A stretch of DNA of 64,000 bases, taken from Citrus sinensis. Lineage: Eukaryota > Streptophyta > Magnoliopsida > Sapindales > Rutaceae. Every line of letters begins with the position of its first letter. The stretch's first letter is position 1. Shown piece after piece: positions 37,868 to 53,780 of this stretch. The notes beneath the pieces are model-generated. The model saw nothing but the letters and a program-made list of their open reading frames with translations, searched no databases and was not told where the DNA came from. Where the stretch lies: contig NC_068562.1 of assembly GCF_022201045.2 (NCBI RefSeq), positions 4,942,001 to 5,006,000 of the forward strand, given 5' to 3'. The translations under genes and the position numbers were made by a program.

Positions 37868-39734
37868 CATGTTATAGACTTATGGTCCATGGTTACATGC
37901 CACGATTCATTAGTCCATGTTTATTACTGGGTCGACACATCGTTAGACTTTGCTACACGATTAGAGGGGACCATCAATTCCTAAGAGATTGAAGAATTTT
38001 GTGTCTTTTGCCAATAAAATTCCTTGCAATTGATGCAAATATATTATATAATTATGTAATATTTGTTTTGTTAAAGAACACAAAAGATTTGTGAAGTGAA
38101 AACTTATTTAAAAAATAAATAAATAAATTAACACTGAATCTAGATTTAAATCAATAATTATTTGAAAGAAGACATATGTAAAACTATGAATATCTTTTGC
38201 AGATGTGCTTGTGTTGAAATTTTTAGAGGAAAAAAAAGGATAAAAGAAGCGTCTACTTTTTCTCAGTTTCAGCTGGCGAATCGTGGCCACATGGCTCCGC
38301 GTCACGTTCCATTTTTGGACTAGTTTGATGTTTATCTTGGAAACAGATTGTAACCATGTGTTGTGTGGTGGCATTAACTATGCAACAAGCGGACACAATC
38401 TACCTTTATTTCATTATTCAACCCCTCAGAGTAGGCAAAGATTAGTTAGCATTCACGAACATGAACAAGTTCAAAATACCTTATTTCGGTTTCTAAAATC
38501 GTACATATAATCATGCTATAAGGAACAAATTCTCGGAATATTTAAGGAAAAAAAAATTACTCTTAATCTAATGCTTGTTTGGGCTTACTTGAATGTATCG
38601 TACATTCGCGGGAGAAAAAGAAAATTATCTCAACAAGAAAAAGACTCAAACCTTCCCCCTGATTCACAAAACAAGACAACCACTAGACTATCCAGTGGGT
38701 TGCTAAGATTCCCCGTGTTTCAGTGTTCGTAAAGTAGAATATTGTGATTGGAGAGTGAAAAAGGCAAAGTCTCGTGAAGGGCCGAGTTGATGATAATGTA
38801 GGCATCGTTCGCAGAAACTGCTTTGGATGAGGGCCACGAGAATGACAAAATTATGGGAATCAGTATCTCAATATCTTCATTCTTTTATCTGCAACAAAGT
38901 TAATGACAATGATGCGTAACAACAACTGGACATCAAATTTCAAGTCCATAACTTCAAATTTACACATGAATTACGCGGTCCATTCACATGAAACCATTAA
39001 AAATCTTGTAACTTTTTTCACGAATTTGCGTGGTTTCACTCAAGATGGGACGCGAGGTTGTAGCCGGCTGGATCAAACGACAGACAATGCAATCTTACCT
39101 TAAGATAACAAATCACCGTGTTTTTCCACACGTTATATAGTATGTATATATTATTGAGAAATTTTTTTTTTTAAAGGCTGGCTTTTAGATATATCTTTAT
39201 CAATAACTAGGGGAGGGGATATGTGGGAGTGGGTATGGAAATTTTGCTTTTAAATGGGCCAATGAATCTTGTGATGTTGACGCGTCAAATAGGAGGTCAG
39301 CATTAGCATGAAATATTAGGATATGGTCTGGCCAAGATTTGTTTGGTTTAGGGGGAGGTGGTAACTGTACGTTACTTTCTTGGGGAAATAAACGTAGATG
39401 GTAATGGTGGTGAGGTGGGTGGGAGAGTTTTCCAAACTTGGAGGAAAATTTGGCAGTGTCCATTGAATATCTCGTTGTTAAAAAATTACTTTGGAGTTGG
39501 CCTAGTAAACTCCAACTTTGAGCCTTGTCTACCTGTGATCAAACTAACATGGCTGTGAAGTTGAAGGTTAGAAAAACGAAGGCACTTGGGAGAAAAACGA
39601 AGGCACTTGGGAAAACGAATTTTTGAAGGTAATATGTGGGGAGTGTTTGATTTGTGATCTCGATTCAATTTGTAAAGCTACAACTACTCGTCGAATGTGA
39701 GTAGTATTTTCACTTAAATGAGAGTGAATCCTTC

Positions 39735-40400
39735 CATCAAAGTTATTCTAACATATCATGTCATTACAATAGTTTGTTAAAAAGTGTATTTTACCACCAA
39801 ACATTTGCGCCGTTGTAAATTTATCACTATTCTGTTAAAAATGTTAAAAATTTATAGATGTTTTATTGGTGTCATAAAGACATAAAAAAACATTTCTTGT
39901 TGAAGCCACAACATTACGTTGCAAATGTAAAATAAACAATAAAACAAAGTAAAAATTTTCAAGGGAAATAATTAAAGAATTAGGAAATTGATAACCCTAA
40001 AATCAGCCCCTCTCTCTCATTATTTTTTTTCCTTAATTAAATTGTTATTATTTTTAGTTGTGATTAATGCTTGAGTTTCATAGATTATAATATTAATTTT
40101 GAAGTATAATTTTTTATTAATTTTTTTTGTCATTTGTTGTAATTCTTCATATTGTTCATTATTTTTTATTAATTACAATTTTCATTTGTTTTCTAAATCT
40201 TATTTTTGTTCATTGATTCTTTCTTTTTAAAAGATAAACTTGTATTTTATTCTCTTGGAGAACTCATTTTTAACTAAACATTAATATTTGTTTAACGAAA
40301 GGACAATAAATTAATAACGGAAAAATTATTTAGTGGTAAAATATATTTTTCAGTAAACCATAACACTGATATGATTTCTTAGAATAATTTTAATAGTGAA
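39735..40400. mobile_element. Long-TIR DNA element family B, copy 1 (about 0.66 kb)
   Basis: About 90 bases at the left end (AAAGTTATTCTAACATATCA, then GTATTTTACCACCAAA) align with the reverse complement of the right end (AAATTATTCTAAGAAATCAT, then ATATTTTACCACTAAA). The interior is AT-rich with no coding capacity. Confidence 0.55.
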
Positions 40401-42941
40401 ATGATAATATCTCTTATAAAATATCTTGCCAGCCCTTGAGTTGAAATTAGCGGGTTGGGTTGACCATCAGGAATAGCCAGTGACTCTTTTGGGCTTGAAT
40501 GTACAAGTTGGAGCTTTTGTCTTGTCCACTAGAATTCCAAAGAGCGCATTTATTTTAAACCTTCTATGGTTATGGCGACATTTCAATCAGGCATTCAAAC
40601 ATTTCTTACATAATTTATTGAACTTCAAATTTTCTTTCCATAGACACTTTGTCAAATGAATGAAAGGAACTTGGCACCCTCGATTTTGTCACCAATGGTC
40701 CTTTTATTTATTTATTTTTTTATGGGTGATGATATTTTCACTGCACAATTATTTATAAATCCATCCTTTTCAAAAAATTAATTACAGCAAGTCCACATTT
40801 TTTTAAAAAAATACAAATAAAATAGAGCTTGGAGATTTAATCAAATAAAATTAAACATCTAACTATTAGATACAAGAGCACATGTTTTATAGGATAATTC
40901 AATTATTTTATATTATTAAGATAAAATAGTCATATAAAACTTATCTTAAAGCTATATTAATATAGCTTAATATTAAAAATAATTTGCATGACACATCAAT
41001 TATATTTATTTTAATATTTTATTTGTATTTATATGTTATGTTATTTATTACAAAAACTAATGAGCTAGCTTGCCTTCCTTCTTGATCACTTTGATAGAGG
41101 GGGATTCTAGATTTGTATTTATTATAAAATGTTTTACAATAATCAAATAGTATAATAGTAAGAAAAAGGCCTATATGACGATTTCTAAAACTAAAGGGAT
41201 TTAAATGAAAATTCAAGTAAACTTTGGGGACATAGGTGATTTTTTCTCCTTTCTTATAATATTTTTAATGTCAAATACAATTGTTTTAGTATTATTAATC
41301 TACGAAATTGATTTTATTAATGTTAAAACATATTTTACAGATTAATAATATTAACTTACTTTTTTAATTATTCAAAATAATTTACAAAATTTATCATTTT
41401 TATATTTTAGATTATTTTAAATTATATTCCGTATTTATTATAAATTTTTATTTAAAGTTATTTTTTTTTGTTATAATCAAAGAGTAATAATCATAGAAAA
41501 TGAATCTGTGTGAGCATTTATGAAATTAAGATGGTTTATGTGACTATTTAAATGAACCTTTAAGTACGTAGATGACTTTTCCCTCATAAGAAAGACTTAG
41601 TTGGTTAATTGTCAAAACGTTTGTTAATTTATTTAATTAAAAAATAGTGTAAACTTATTACAATTATTTTTCTGAAATTGGTGTTGATTTATAAAAATTA
41701 ATAGGTTGGAAACGTCCCCACCTTTTTTACACATATGATAATGTAATTTGAGGGATAGTTTACATTACAATATAGTCCTTTTAGATCAATTTTTTAAAAT
41801 CCTAATCGATCATGTTCGATATTCTTCCATAATTTTGACTAGTAGTCTTTCGATCATATGCTGAAAATTTCAAATTCATCAGTTTGGCTAATGACTCTTC
41901 CGTATAGGCTAATTATTTAAATTTAATTCAAGTAAATTGGAAAAAATGAATTGAAATTTGATGTCAAAAACAACTTGTTACAAGCGGACCAAATATCTCT
42001 CATGGAAGGCTTGTATTCAACATTCTCGTCTTTTAAGTAATGATTTTCACACCTCCGTAAAATTTTATAAAACTCTATTAGAGAAAATCACATAATGCAT
42101 ACTTACGAATATAAATAAATTAAAATATTTTTCACCTGCAAATTAGAAACCCTCCCATGTTTAAATCCTAATTTATGTGATAATTAATTTGTTTAATAAA
42201 CTCAAAATAATTTTGTGACAATGAAGTAATAAATTACCTAATTTTATTATAAAAAAAGGTTTAGAATCTAATCAATTCTATTAGAATGTTTGTCTTTTTT
42301 CGTAATTTTAACAAAAGTAAGTGCTCTAAATAAACAAGTGGGGTTCCATAGGAGTTTTAAATCATGAGGTTTAACTCTAATTTTGCATGTGGCGTCAATG
42401 TGTATCTTTAATTTTGGCATTAAACACCAAGCCCAAATTCAAAAAAAATCAAGCCCAATTAACATGTACTGGTGACATCTGTTTATTTCATTGGGCCTCG
42501 AATTGAGGTAGCTTTATAGTTTATAGTTTGTTAATCCAAACTTTATTGAAGCCCTCATTTTACCTTTCCTAATTCCTACCCCCACTTTTCAATTAATAAT
42601 AAATATTTTCATAATTATCATTACTAAAAAATTGGTAAAAAAAATGTTAATTTCTTTTCTCAATCGATTTATATTGCTCTCTCAAGTGTTTTACTTGCCA
42701 AATTCATAAATGTTTACCCTGTCTCCTTTACCTGCTCATGAGAGGGTGTTGATTTTGTATTGCCCTGTTGTTCCAATGGTCCACCATGTATTTCCTTGCA
42801 TTCTACAATGCTGCCCTCCAAATTTGAAGCATTCATCATCTCCTTGTTCACTGAGAGCAATTGTGACTACTGCAACTTTATTTATCTGGCTTAAAATTAT
42901 TTTTAGCTGACTAGATTTTGATTTATTTTTGGAAAATACTT

Positions 42942-43045
42942 GGTGAAAAGAAGCACGAGAAAAAAGACAAGAGAAATAAAAAAGAAAAGGATAGGGAGAG
43001 AGAGAATAAAATTCTCTTGTCTTTTTCTCGTGCTTCTTTACACCT
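42942..43045. repeat. Hairpin-forming inverted repeat, arms about 33 bp
   Basis: The left arm GAAGCACGAGAAAAAAGACA is matched by the right arm TGTCTTTTTCTCGTGCTTC with one A-run length difference. The arms extend outward to GGTGAAAA/TTTACACC. The loop is purine-rich (GGGAGAGAGAGA). Confidence 0.75.
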
Positions 43046-44174
43046 AACATTACTCTTTATTTCTTAATCCTTACCGACACATTCCACCAATGATAAATCA
43101 AGAAGGATCATCTCTCCGTGAGGATCAATATCATGGCGTACGTCCTTGTTTGAAATCTAAGGATAAACATTACTTCTTTGCTACAAACTCAAGATTTGCA
43201 CATATAGGGAACTGATGACTTATGACAGCTGATGAGATGAATATTGGTGCCCAATTTGTAACTTTTCATAAGCAGTGCTGCCTAAAGATGAATAGTGGAC
43301 GGAACCACCAAATTTAGAGCCATCAAAAGAACACCTGTCACCCATTTGTGATTCAGAGATTAAAACAATCCAGAATATGTGGTTTCGATCTAAAAGGGAT
43401 GGAATGTTCATTTTCGAGATTTGACAGAAAGAATCGAAATGAGACAGTGTGTGTGCGCAGATGAGGAAGAAGAAAACAAATAAAAAAATAATATTAATTT
43501 TTTAAAAGAGTATTTTTAGAAATAAATCAGATAAACTAAAAAGCGAGGGATAATGAGATAAATTGGATGGTTAAATATTATTACTCATTTTAATATCTTG
43601 GCCGTTTGAATAAGAGAAATGATACTTGAACGTTCAAATTATCTCAACATGCCACACTTCTCAATTATCTTTACATATTTTTTAAAATACACTTAATTCA
43701 TTGTTTTTAGTTCGATAGCTCATATTAAGTATTTAAGTCTCGTCTTCTTATACAGTTATGTCCGTAAGCTCTCCTCAAAAATTTCACCTAAATACCAAAG
43801 TTGTTTCCTTTGTTAAAATTATTCATGTCCATGTATGTTTTAAAAGTAATAATTCATTAAATAAATAAATGAAATTAGTAAAAATTGTAAAAAAAAAAAG
43901 AAATTGAAACCATCTTTTATTTTTTAGCTTGAGATTTTTTATTTTTTTTTATAGAGAGATTTTATTGTTGTGATGGGTGTTTGGTAACGTAAAGAATGAA
44001 AGAAATTAGGGGAGAAATGAGAATGAGAGAGGAGAGAGAAAAGAAACGATAAAATTTTAAAATTTTAAAATTTTAAAATTTTAAATTATTTTATTAATTA
44101 TTTTAAATTAAAACCAGAAAAAGAGATTTAATGAGATAGAATTAAATATCATTGCTCTTTAAATAAAGGATATT

Positions 44175-45190
44175 ATCATTTTTTTCCACCTAAATTTATC
44201 TGACACATCAAATTAGTATCATGGTTTAGTGAAAATTATATTTTACCACTAAATATTTATGATGTTAGCACTTCACCATTATTCTGTTAACACAGTTAAA
44301 AACTTGCTAATGTCATAAATACATTTAAGAAATTTTATATTAAACTCAAAACGCACCGTTCAATTGTGAAAGAGATATTATTACTTATTCACTAGAAGTT
44401 TTTTAACATATCAATTCAGTGCTAAAGTTTTTTAAAAACTAAATTTTATTACATAATGTTTAAGTTATTATTACTTTAACACTGAAACATTAACACAGTA
44501 AAACATTTGCCGTTATTATAAGGGCATTTAAGAAATTTCATGTTAAAGCCAAAATGCTAACATAATTGTTGAATGATTAAGCGTTAAATTTAGAGTATTG
44601 GTTACCATTATAGTGTTCGAAATGACTTAGGGTTGCTGGTGTTGAATGATGTTATCATAATTGAAATGTTTGGTTTGTATTACTTAGCATTTGATATTTG
44701 AATGCACAACAATATGTTTATATGATAAAAAAAAACCATTTTTCTAACATAATGGCTACTTTTCTAGAATAATTTCTCTTTTGTAACTTCTTTCTTTTCG
44801 AATGACAAAATTATCGTTCACACTCTAAGTTAAATATTTAGTTATTTTTAACGTTTTAGTGGTAAAATGATAACAATTGAAATATTAAGTGGTAAATTAT
44901 AATTTTTAAGAAATCTCAATACTAAATTGATATATCAAAAAACTTTAATTGGACAAATGATAAATTTATCTTTTGTAATTCTTTCTTTTCAAAGGATAAA
45001 ATCCCCTTTTATGGTCCACGGGAAAAATCTACTTTTAACTTATATTTTGTTATATATTAACTTATTTTCAACGAAATAGTGGTTTATTACTAATAACATA
45101 AATATTTGATAATAAAATATAGTTTTTACCAAATTATGGTGCTAACTTGATGAGTCAGAACAAAATTAGGGGAAATTATATTTTCCCTTA
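44175..45190. mobile_element. Long-TIR DNA element family B, copy 2, abutting the DUS2 gene
   Basis: Left-end words CTGACACATCAAATTAGTAT and TATATTTTACCACTAAATAT recur in inverse at the right end (CTGACTCATCAAGTTAGCAC and TATATTTTATTATCAAATAT). ACCACTAAA and ATTATTCTGTTAA are shared with the element at 39735-40400. Internal partial repeats (for example near 44.4 kb) suggest nested copies. Its right end lies about 55 bases before the DUS2 ATG. Confidence 0.5.
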
Positions 45191-45245
45191 AATAAATTTA
45201 AAACGTTGATTGACCGACCTTAGCTGTGAACTGAAGGCGGAAAAC

Positions 45246-48384
<3,139 letters not shown>

Positions 48385-49019
48385 GTTTGTCGAGGGTAGT
48401 GTCTATTGTCCAAATTGAACAAAACCACCGTATACATTATCTTGACGCCAAGTTTTATATAGTTGTGAATCAGCTCAAGCTGAATGGGGCTGATGAAGTC
48501 GGTTGATAATGATTTTTTATTGATGCTCAGGGGCCATCGTATGTGGCAAACTCACGTACTTGTATTCTTTGAACACAGATAGCAAAAGACTAAAATTTTT
48601 GATCCCAAACTTTGTGTGTATTATTTCTCAGGGTTTAACTAGGAGGTAGTCCTAGTTCATGATTTTCTTAGTTGAACTGAAAATGCTCAAGATGATGATG
48701 ATGTGTTAAATGTGTTACTTGTGTTACTTCCGTTTTCGTGCATTAGAAGACGGCCAATGGAATCTGATGGGCCCCAGGTTGTTGACGATTCGGTTACATA
48801 AATATATGGTGTAATTAAGGATTCACGTAGTGGGTGGTGGGGGGTGGGTGGTGAGTAATAATAAAAGTTAAACCTGGTGAAAATGAAGTGTTTCATGGAA
48901 AAATGCTCGTAGTGATTAATAATTTTCATAGATACATTATTGTATATATTATAGAAAACAATAAAACATTTTCTTGTATTGTGTAAGATTTATTGTTTCT
49001 GGTAAGTTTAAGCAAATCA

Positions 49020-49270
49020 CCCCTTGATTGATGATTTTTGTCTAACTCTCAAGATAAAAAGAGTTCGATCCTTGCCGTCTGTTGGGGAGTTTAGTATTTC
49101 CTGTGAATTTGATTATAAGGACACAAGTGTCTGTAAGCAAATAGGATCAGACCGAATTTGTCTCTGTAATTTTTATTTCGTCACTGGAAGTCTGAAACAA
49201 GAAGTAACTGTTCATTCAATGATTGATGCGCAAATGATGTCCCAAAATTGTGATTCGTCAACCTGATTGA
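49020..49270 (+). repeat. Unclassified repeat-like sequence
   Basis: An 80-codon open frame and a tRNA-like GAGTTCGATCC word, GC-richer than the surroundings. It looks like a fragment of a dispersed repeat rather than a gene. No ends could be defined. Confidence 0.2.
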
Positions 49271-51575
49271 TATCTATCATTTCACACAATTTCAACCGAC
49301 TTAGTGGACGGCCAGGATTGGTGATCCTTCTAGACTTATTCTACTAACGTTCCGTAGCGAATACTCCCTCCAAAAAGAAATGGATTAATTCGTAATAAAA
49401 AGGGCATATTTGCCAAAAAGGCCGTATTTGCCCAAAAAAAAAAATACACGAAATCCCTCTGTCCCTCTCGCTTTGCTTGCTTCTTCCTCAACCGAGACCA
49501 AGAGGCGTTTTACATTTCCACTATTCCTCTGGCTCTACCAAGGCTTCTCTAATCTCTAAATTTGCATGTATGTGTACATCCATATTCGTTTCCCTTCTCT
49601 TTAGGTTCTGTAACCCTAGATCAAATCCCAACTTTCCTTTCATTAATTAGACAAAATTTACGATTTCAGTCTTGTATCAATGCATCGTCATTTCTGATTC
49701 TTCTTAATTTTCCGTTTGACTATCAAGCATTCCTATTTAGTTACGCTTTTTAGTTAGGGGTAGATGCATCGTTATTGAGTAAATATCTTATCTTTTCACG
49801 TGCGATTGATCTATGAATAGTTACGAGACGCCTTATTTTTATTTTATTTAGATTATGTTCAGTAATGTCATTCTGTTAGTGGTTATTAATGCCTGATTGA
49901 GCTGTAATTATTTATCTTATTTGTTGGCACGCTGACTTATGTTGATTTACTGGTGAAGTTTGAAACTTACTACAAATATGTATTGTTAAGATCGGTAATT
50001 ACATTTCTTCTTCCAGTACATTTAATGATTGAAACATTGTATTTGGCAGTGTTGTCTAATAATTTTTGTTATTATACTCTGTACTTCTTTCCTTAATAAC
50101 ATCTGTATTTCCGTGCCTAAGTATTCTACGTTGGTACATTTGTAGAGTTGATGAGAAACATTTTTCATTATATTTTTAACATTGGAGTTAGAGAGTACGT
50201 ATATACTTCTTGATAGGAGTTTTAACTTTACATATTAAGTTCATTGGATGATTATTTGATTAACAGTCTTTACCATTTATCTTGTTGATATGTGTATTGA
50301 ACTTTCTATTACTGCAAACCACCTCATTGTTTTCATAGAGGGTTTTTTTGTTCAATTACATTTTTTTCCTTCGTTTATTTGTGATGATAAGAGGAGAATG
50401 ACGAGGCTAGAACTGGAAAGTTTGTATCCGAGTTCATTCTTCGCTAATTCCTCTCGACCATGTGCTTTCTAGTTATTTTCTTGCGAAAGCAAACATATTA
50501 CCGTGCAATCTTCGTTCTTCAAGAGAAAAGTGATTTTCTAAATTGAGTTTAGAATCAATTTTGGCTATGACTTATGAACTTTTAGGTTAATATAAATCGA
50601 AGCATTTGTAACATCTAACTGTCCTCTAAATTCATTAATTAAATTGCCTTTTAGGATTATATAATTTAACTCCATAAAAGTTTTTCCAATTGGCACATTC
50701 TTATTATTGATAGGTTGAGGCTTTGAGTTCTACGTCTTTTATTAGGTAACTTTTCAGAAAAATTTTAGTTGATAGTAATCAGTATTTTAGTACAGTTGCT
50801 TAATTATTTTGGAAATTGCATAACTTGAAAATGGAAATGAAAGGAACTGGAGAGGAAAGAACACATGTTTGTAGGTTCAGCAGTTAGTTTAATAAATCAT
50901 TTTACGCAAAAACAAAAATTACATGAAATGTATAATGGACTTTATTTGACAATGCTGTGATATAAAAATTGGCTTGGCTCAATTAGGATCTTCCCCTTTT
51001 TTACTTGTATTGCTCAGAAGACTTTTTAGGTTTATGATGCTATAATTTATGATAATCACCCAGTTTTTACTAAGTAGAACATAATTACATCACTGTTTCA
51101 AATTGTTTTGAATGATTTGCTTACAAGTACAAGCCCTGTGAAAATAAATCCTGGCCACTTATCTGATATAACCCTAAGAAAAATGATTTGCTAAGCAGAA
51201 TGCTCTTTTTGGTTTCAAATTGTTGATCTCATTCTATCTGGATGATGCAATTTTTTTTTTTTTTAATTAGTATCTTTTAGGCTGTGGTCCTTGAGGAGGC
51301 CTGACCCCATGCATCCGTGTTTTTTGAGTCATGGTATCTTTACCGATTCATGTGTGTCCCAAGTTGTCATGAAAGTATTGGAATCTGCATTTTTGGAATG
51401 AAATGGGACACTTATCATCTGCTACAGCATGGGACAATCTTATCATATTTTGCATAGAGACTTCTCATTGCTTATGAAAAATCTATATTCTCCTGTATCA
51501 ATTCTCTAGATTGATTTAGTAAATATTTTATGTATTATGTTGTTTGGCCATTACAGTTAGCAATGATGTATCACA

Positions 51576-51656
51576 ATAATACATAATACATAAAATATGT
51601 ATACATAATGATGTATCACATCATTATGTATACATATTTTATGTATTATGTATTAT
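51576..51656. repeat. Perfect 38-bp inverted repeat with 5-base loop
   Basis: Arm 51576-51613 (outer part ATAATACATAATACATAAAA) is the exact inverse of arm 51619-51656; the loop is TATCA. It lies in the putative leader intron of the RMD5 gene. Confidence 0.9.
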
Positions 51657-52631
51657 GTTAATTTGTTTTTACTTTTCTTTTTGACCATTATTAGTGGCTC
51701 TTTCTGATTGGGTTATTTGGATGTAACTGTTTTCATAACAAGTTTCCCTTTTCAAAAAAAAAAAAATAATAACAAGTTTCCTTGGTTTTTCTCTGTGTCT
51801 TTTAAGTGACACCAGTAGTTGGTGGATATACACTTGGTTGTATTTCTTTAATGCTTCAAGGTTATGAGATAGAGCTGTCTTGACTAATAATAGAAAATGG
51901 AAATGTGAACTTTGGTTTACCAAGAGAAACAGTTTTGCATGGTGGATTAATATAATTCAGTGAATAGCTAAGCAAATGAGAGTCTACAAGTTGGGAAGGA
52001 GATAAAGAGGAAAAGATATGGGTGCTCACTTTTTATTGTAGTTCTTAGGCTTTCGCAATTCCTGATTGATGACTGGCTTCAGTGCCTGTCTGATCGTATG
52101 TATTGACTTAATTATTGGAGTTTATAATTAAGTCTATTGTTTGTTTTATTCATAGCTGAGTAGTGATCCTGATTTGTTTTATTCAAAGCAAAGATTTATG
52201 AGCACAGAGGATGTACATTTACCACTGATTTCATAAATGTTAATAAGCAAGCGATCCATATTGTGGGGTGCACAAAATCAGGACTCATATTGCATAATTT
52301 GTCTGTTCAATTAATAATAAAAGATCATTTGGCTGCTTCTGTTGTTTTTTATTTATTTATTTTTTCCAAATATAGAAGATTTACATCATCTTCTAATGTT
52401 TATAGTAAGACTGAATGCACGACTTTTCTCCACTTTGTTGAAATCTTTGCTACTGCTGCTGTAACTGAATTTTGGAATAGCTGTTGATCTGGACTTAAGC
52501 CTGCTTATGCTTAACATGTTGCCTAGTGATTGAAATTGTTTGCAGTTAGATACTCAAACTAAGGAGGGCTATTCTTCCTTTCCTTTTTAGGTTGATTCCT
52601 TCTAATAACTACGGATACGGCTTAATTCAAA

Positions 52632-53780
52632 ATGGAGCTGAATGACATTAAGGATGCATTTGATCGTGTTGCGAAGAAGCAAAAGCTATCTTGTTCTAAA
52701 ACCCAGGAAGTGATCGACCTAATTGTCCAAGAAATTGAAAAGGCACTGGAAACAGTGAAGTCAGCCTCCCATCTTGATGACAAATATGTCCTCACCGAAC
52801 TCAAGAGAAGGTTGCAAGATATTGCACCCCTCGGTCAACTGGAAGGCACACAGAAGGAACTGAATATAGCGCTGAGCAAGTACACAAAAATTCTGGAGAA
52901 ATCTTTTAATCCAGATATATCCAAGGCTTACAGAAACATTGAATTTGACACACACACAGTTAACCAAATAATTGCTAGCCATTTCTACAGGCAGGGCCTT
53001 TTTGAAGTCGGTGACTGCTTCATAAGTGAGACTAAGGAATCAGAATGTTCTGCTGCTATTTTGTCTATTTTCGAGGACATGTATCAAATACTTGAAGCTA
53101 TGAAGAGTGGGAACCTAGAGCCTGCACTGAAATGGGCTGCTGCCAACTCTGACAAGCTCACACAAAACGGATCTGACCTTCAGCTGAAACTTCATAGCTT
53201 ACAGTTTGTTGAAATACTACGGAAGGGAAGCAGAGAGGAAGCTCTCAAGTATGCCAGAGCCAATCTTGCTCCTTTTGCTTCAAACCATGTTAACGAGATT
53301 CAGAAGCTCATGGCTTGTCTCATCTGGGCTAGAAAACTTGAAAGCTGCCCATACCCTCAATTAGTATCTCAAACCAATTGGGTTACAGTAGCAGAGGAGC
53401 TAACTCGGCAATTCTGCAATCTTGTTGGACAGTCCTATGAAAGTCCATTGAGTGTGACGATAGCAGCAGGTGTTCAAGCTTTGCCGCCACTCTTGAAGTT
53501 TATGACTGTGATGGCAGGGAAGAAGCAGGAGTGGCAATCAATGAAGCAGTTGCCTGTGCCGGTGGAATTGGATAAGGAGTTTCAGTTCCATTCAATATTT
53601 GTGTGTCCTGTGTCAAAAGAGCAAACGTCTGACGATAACCCTCCAATGATCATGTCCTGCGGCCATGTGCTCTGCCGGCAGTCAATTAACAAAATGTCAA
53701 AGAACCACTCAAGGACATTCAAGTGCCCATACTGTCCATCTGATATTGATGCAGCACAGTGTCGGCAGCTGTATTTCTGA
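52632..53780 (+). CDS. RMD5: RMD5/GID2-type E3 ubiquitin ligase subunit (CTLH-CRA-RING)
   Basis: A single uninterrupted frame of 382 residues. It starts MELNDIKDAFDRVAKKQKL and has a helical N-terminus (1-110), then VNQIIASHFYRQGLFEVGD (a LisH-like helix pair), a CTLH segment from about 155 (MYQILEAMKSGNLEPALKWA), a CRA region to about 300, and a C-terminal RING-like domain from about 325. The RING is degenerate: CPVS replaces the first C-x-x-C pair, followed by MSCGHVLC and FKCPYCPSD, as is known for RMD5/GID2 proteins. In yeast and animals this subunit pairs with MAEA/GID9 to form the catalytic core of the GID/CTLH ligase. The 5' leader appears split by an intron of about 3 kb. Arabidopsis homologues from memory include At4g37880 and At2g22690. 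Confidence 0.95.
   Translation: MELNDIKDAFDRVAKKQKLSCSKTQEVIDLIVQEIEKALETVKSASHLDDKYVLTELKRRLQDIAPLGQLEGTQKELNIALSKYTKILEKSFNPDISKAYRNIEFDTHTVNQIIASHFYRQGLFEVGDCFISETKESECSAAILSIFEDMYQILEAMKSGNLEPALKWAAANSDKLTQNGSDLQLKLHSLQFVEILRKGSREEALKYARANLAPFASNHVNEIQKLMACLIWARKLESCPYPQLVSQTNWVTVAEELTRQFCNLVGQSYESPLSVTIAAGVQALPPLLKFMTVMAGKKQEWQSMKQLPVPVELDKEFQFHSIFVCPVSKEQTSDDNPPMIMSCGHVLCRQSINKMSKNHSRTFKCPYCPSDIDAAQCRQLYF

Larger units (their letters stand above)
33430..45245. other. Gene-poor, AT-rich intergenic region (about 11.8 kb) with scattered MITEs
   Basis: No protein-coding gene could be supported here. Identified elements are listed separately at about 34.6, 35.8, 37.0, 37.7, 39.7, 42.9 and 44.2 kb. 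Other notable spots are an (ATT)n microsatellite at about 37412-37438, a 20-bp tandem repeat (AACGAAGGCACTTGGGAGAA) at about 39573-39616, and a run of self-complementary AAAATTTT units at about 44050-44085. The rest is unremarkable to me. Confidence 0.5.
48385..52631. other. DUS2 3' region, then RMD5 promoter, leader exon and long leader intron
   Basis: After the DUS2 3' UTR, about 49020-49270 looks like a repeat with a B-box-like word (GAGTTCGATCC). CT-rich sequence at about 49455-49545 looks like a leader exon of the RMD5 gene. A T-rich stretch of about 3 kb follows, and TTTTTAG at about 52584-52590 is a good acceptor 41 bases before the RMD5 ATG. The foldback at 51576-51656 lies inside this putative leader intron. 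Confidence 0.45.
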
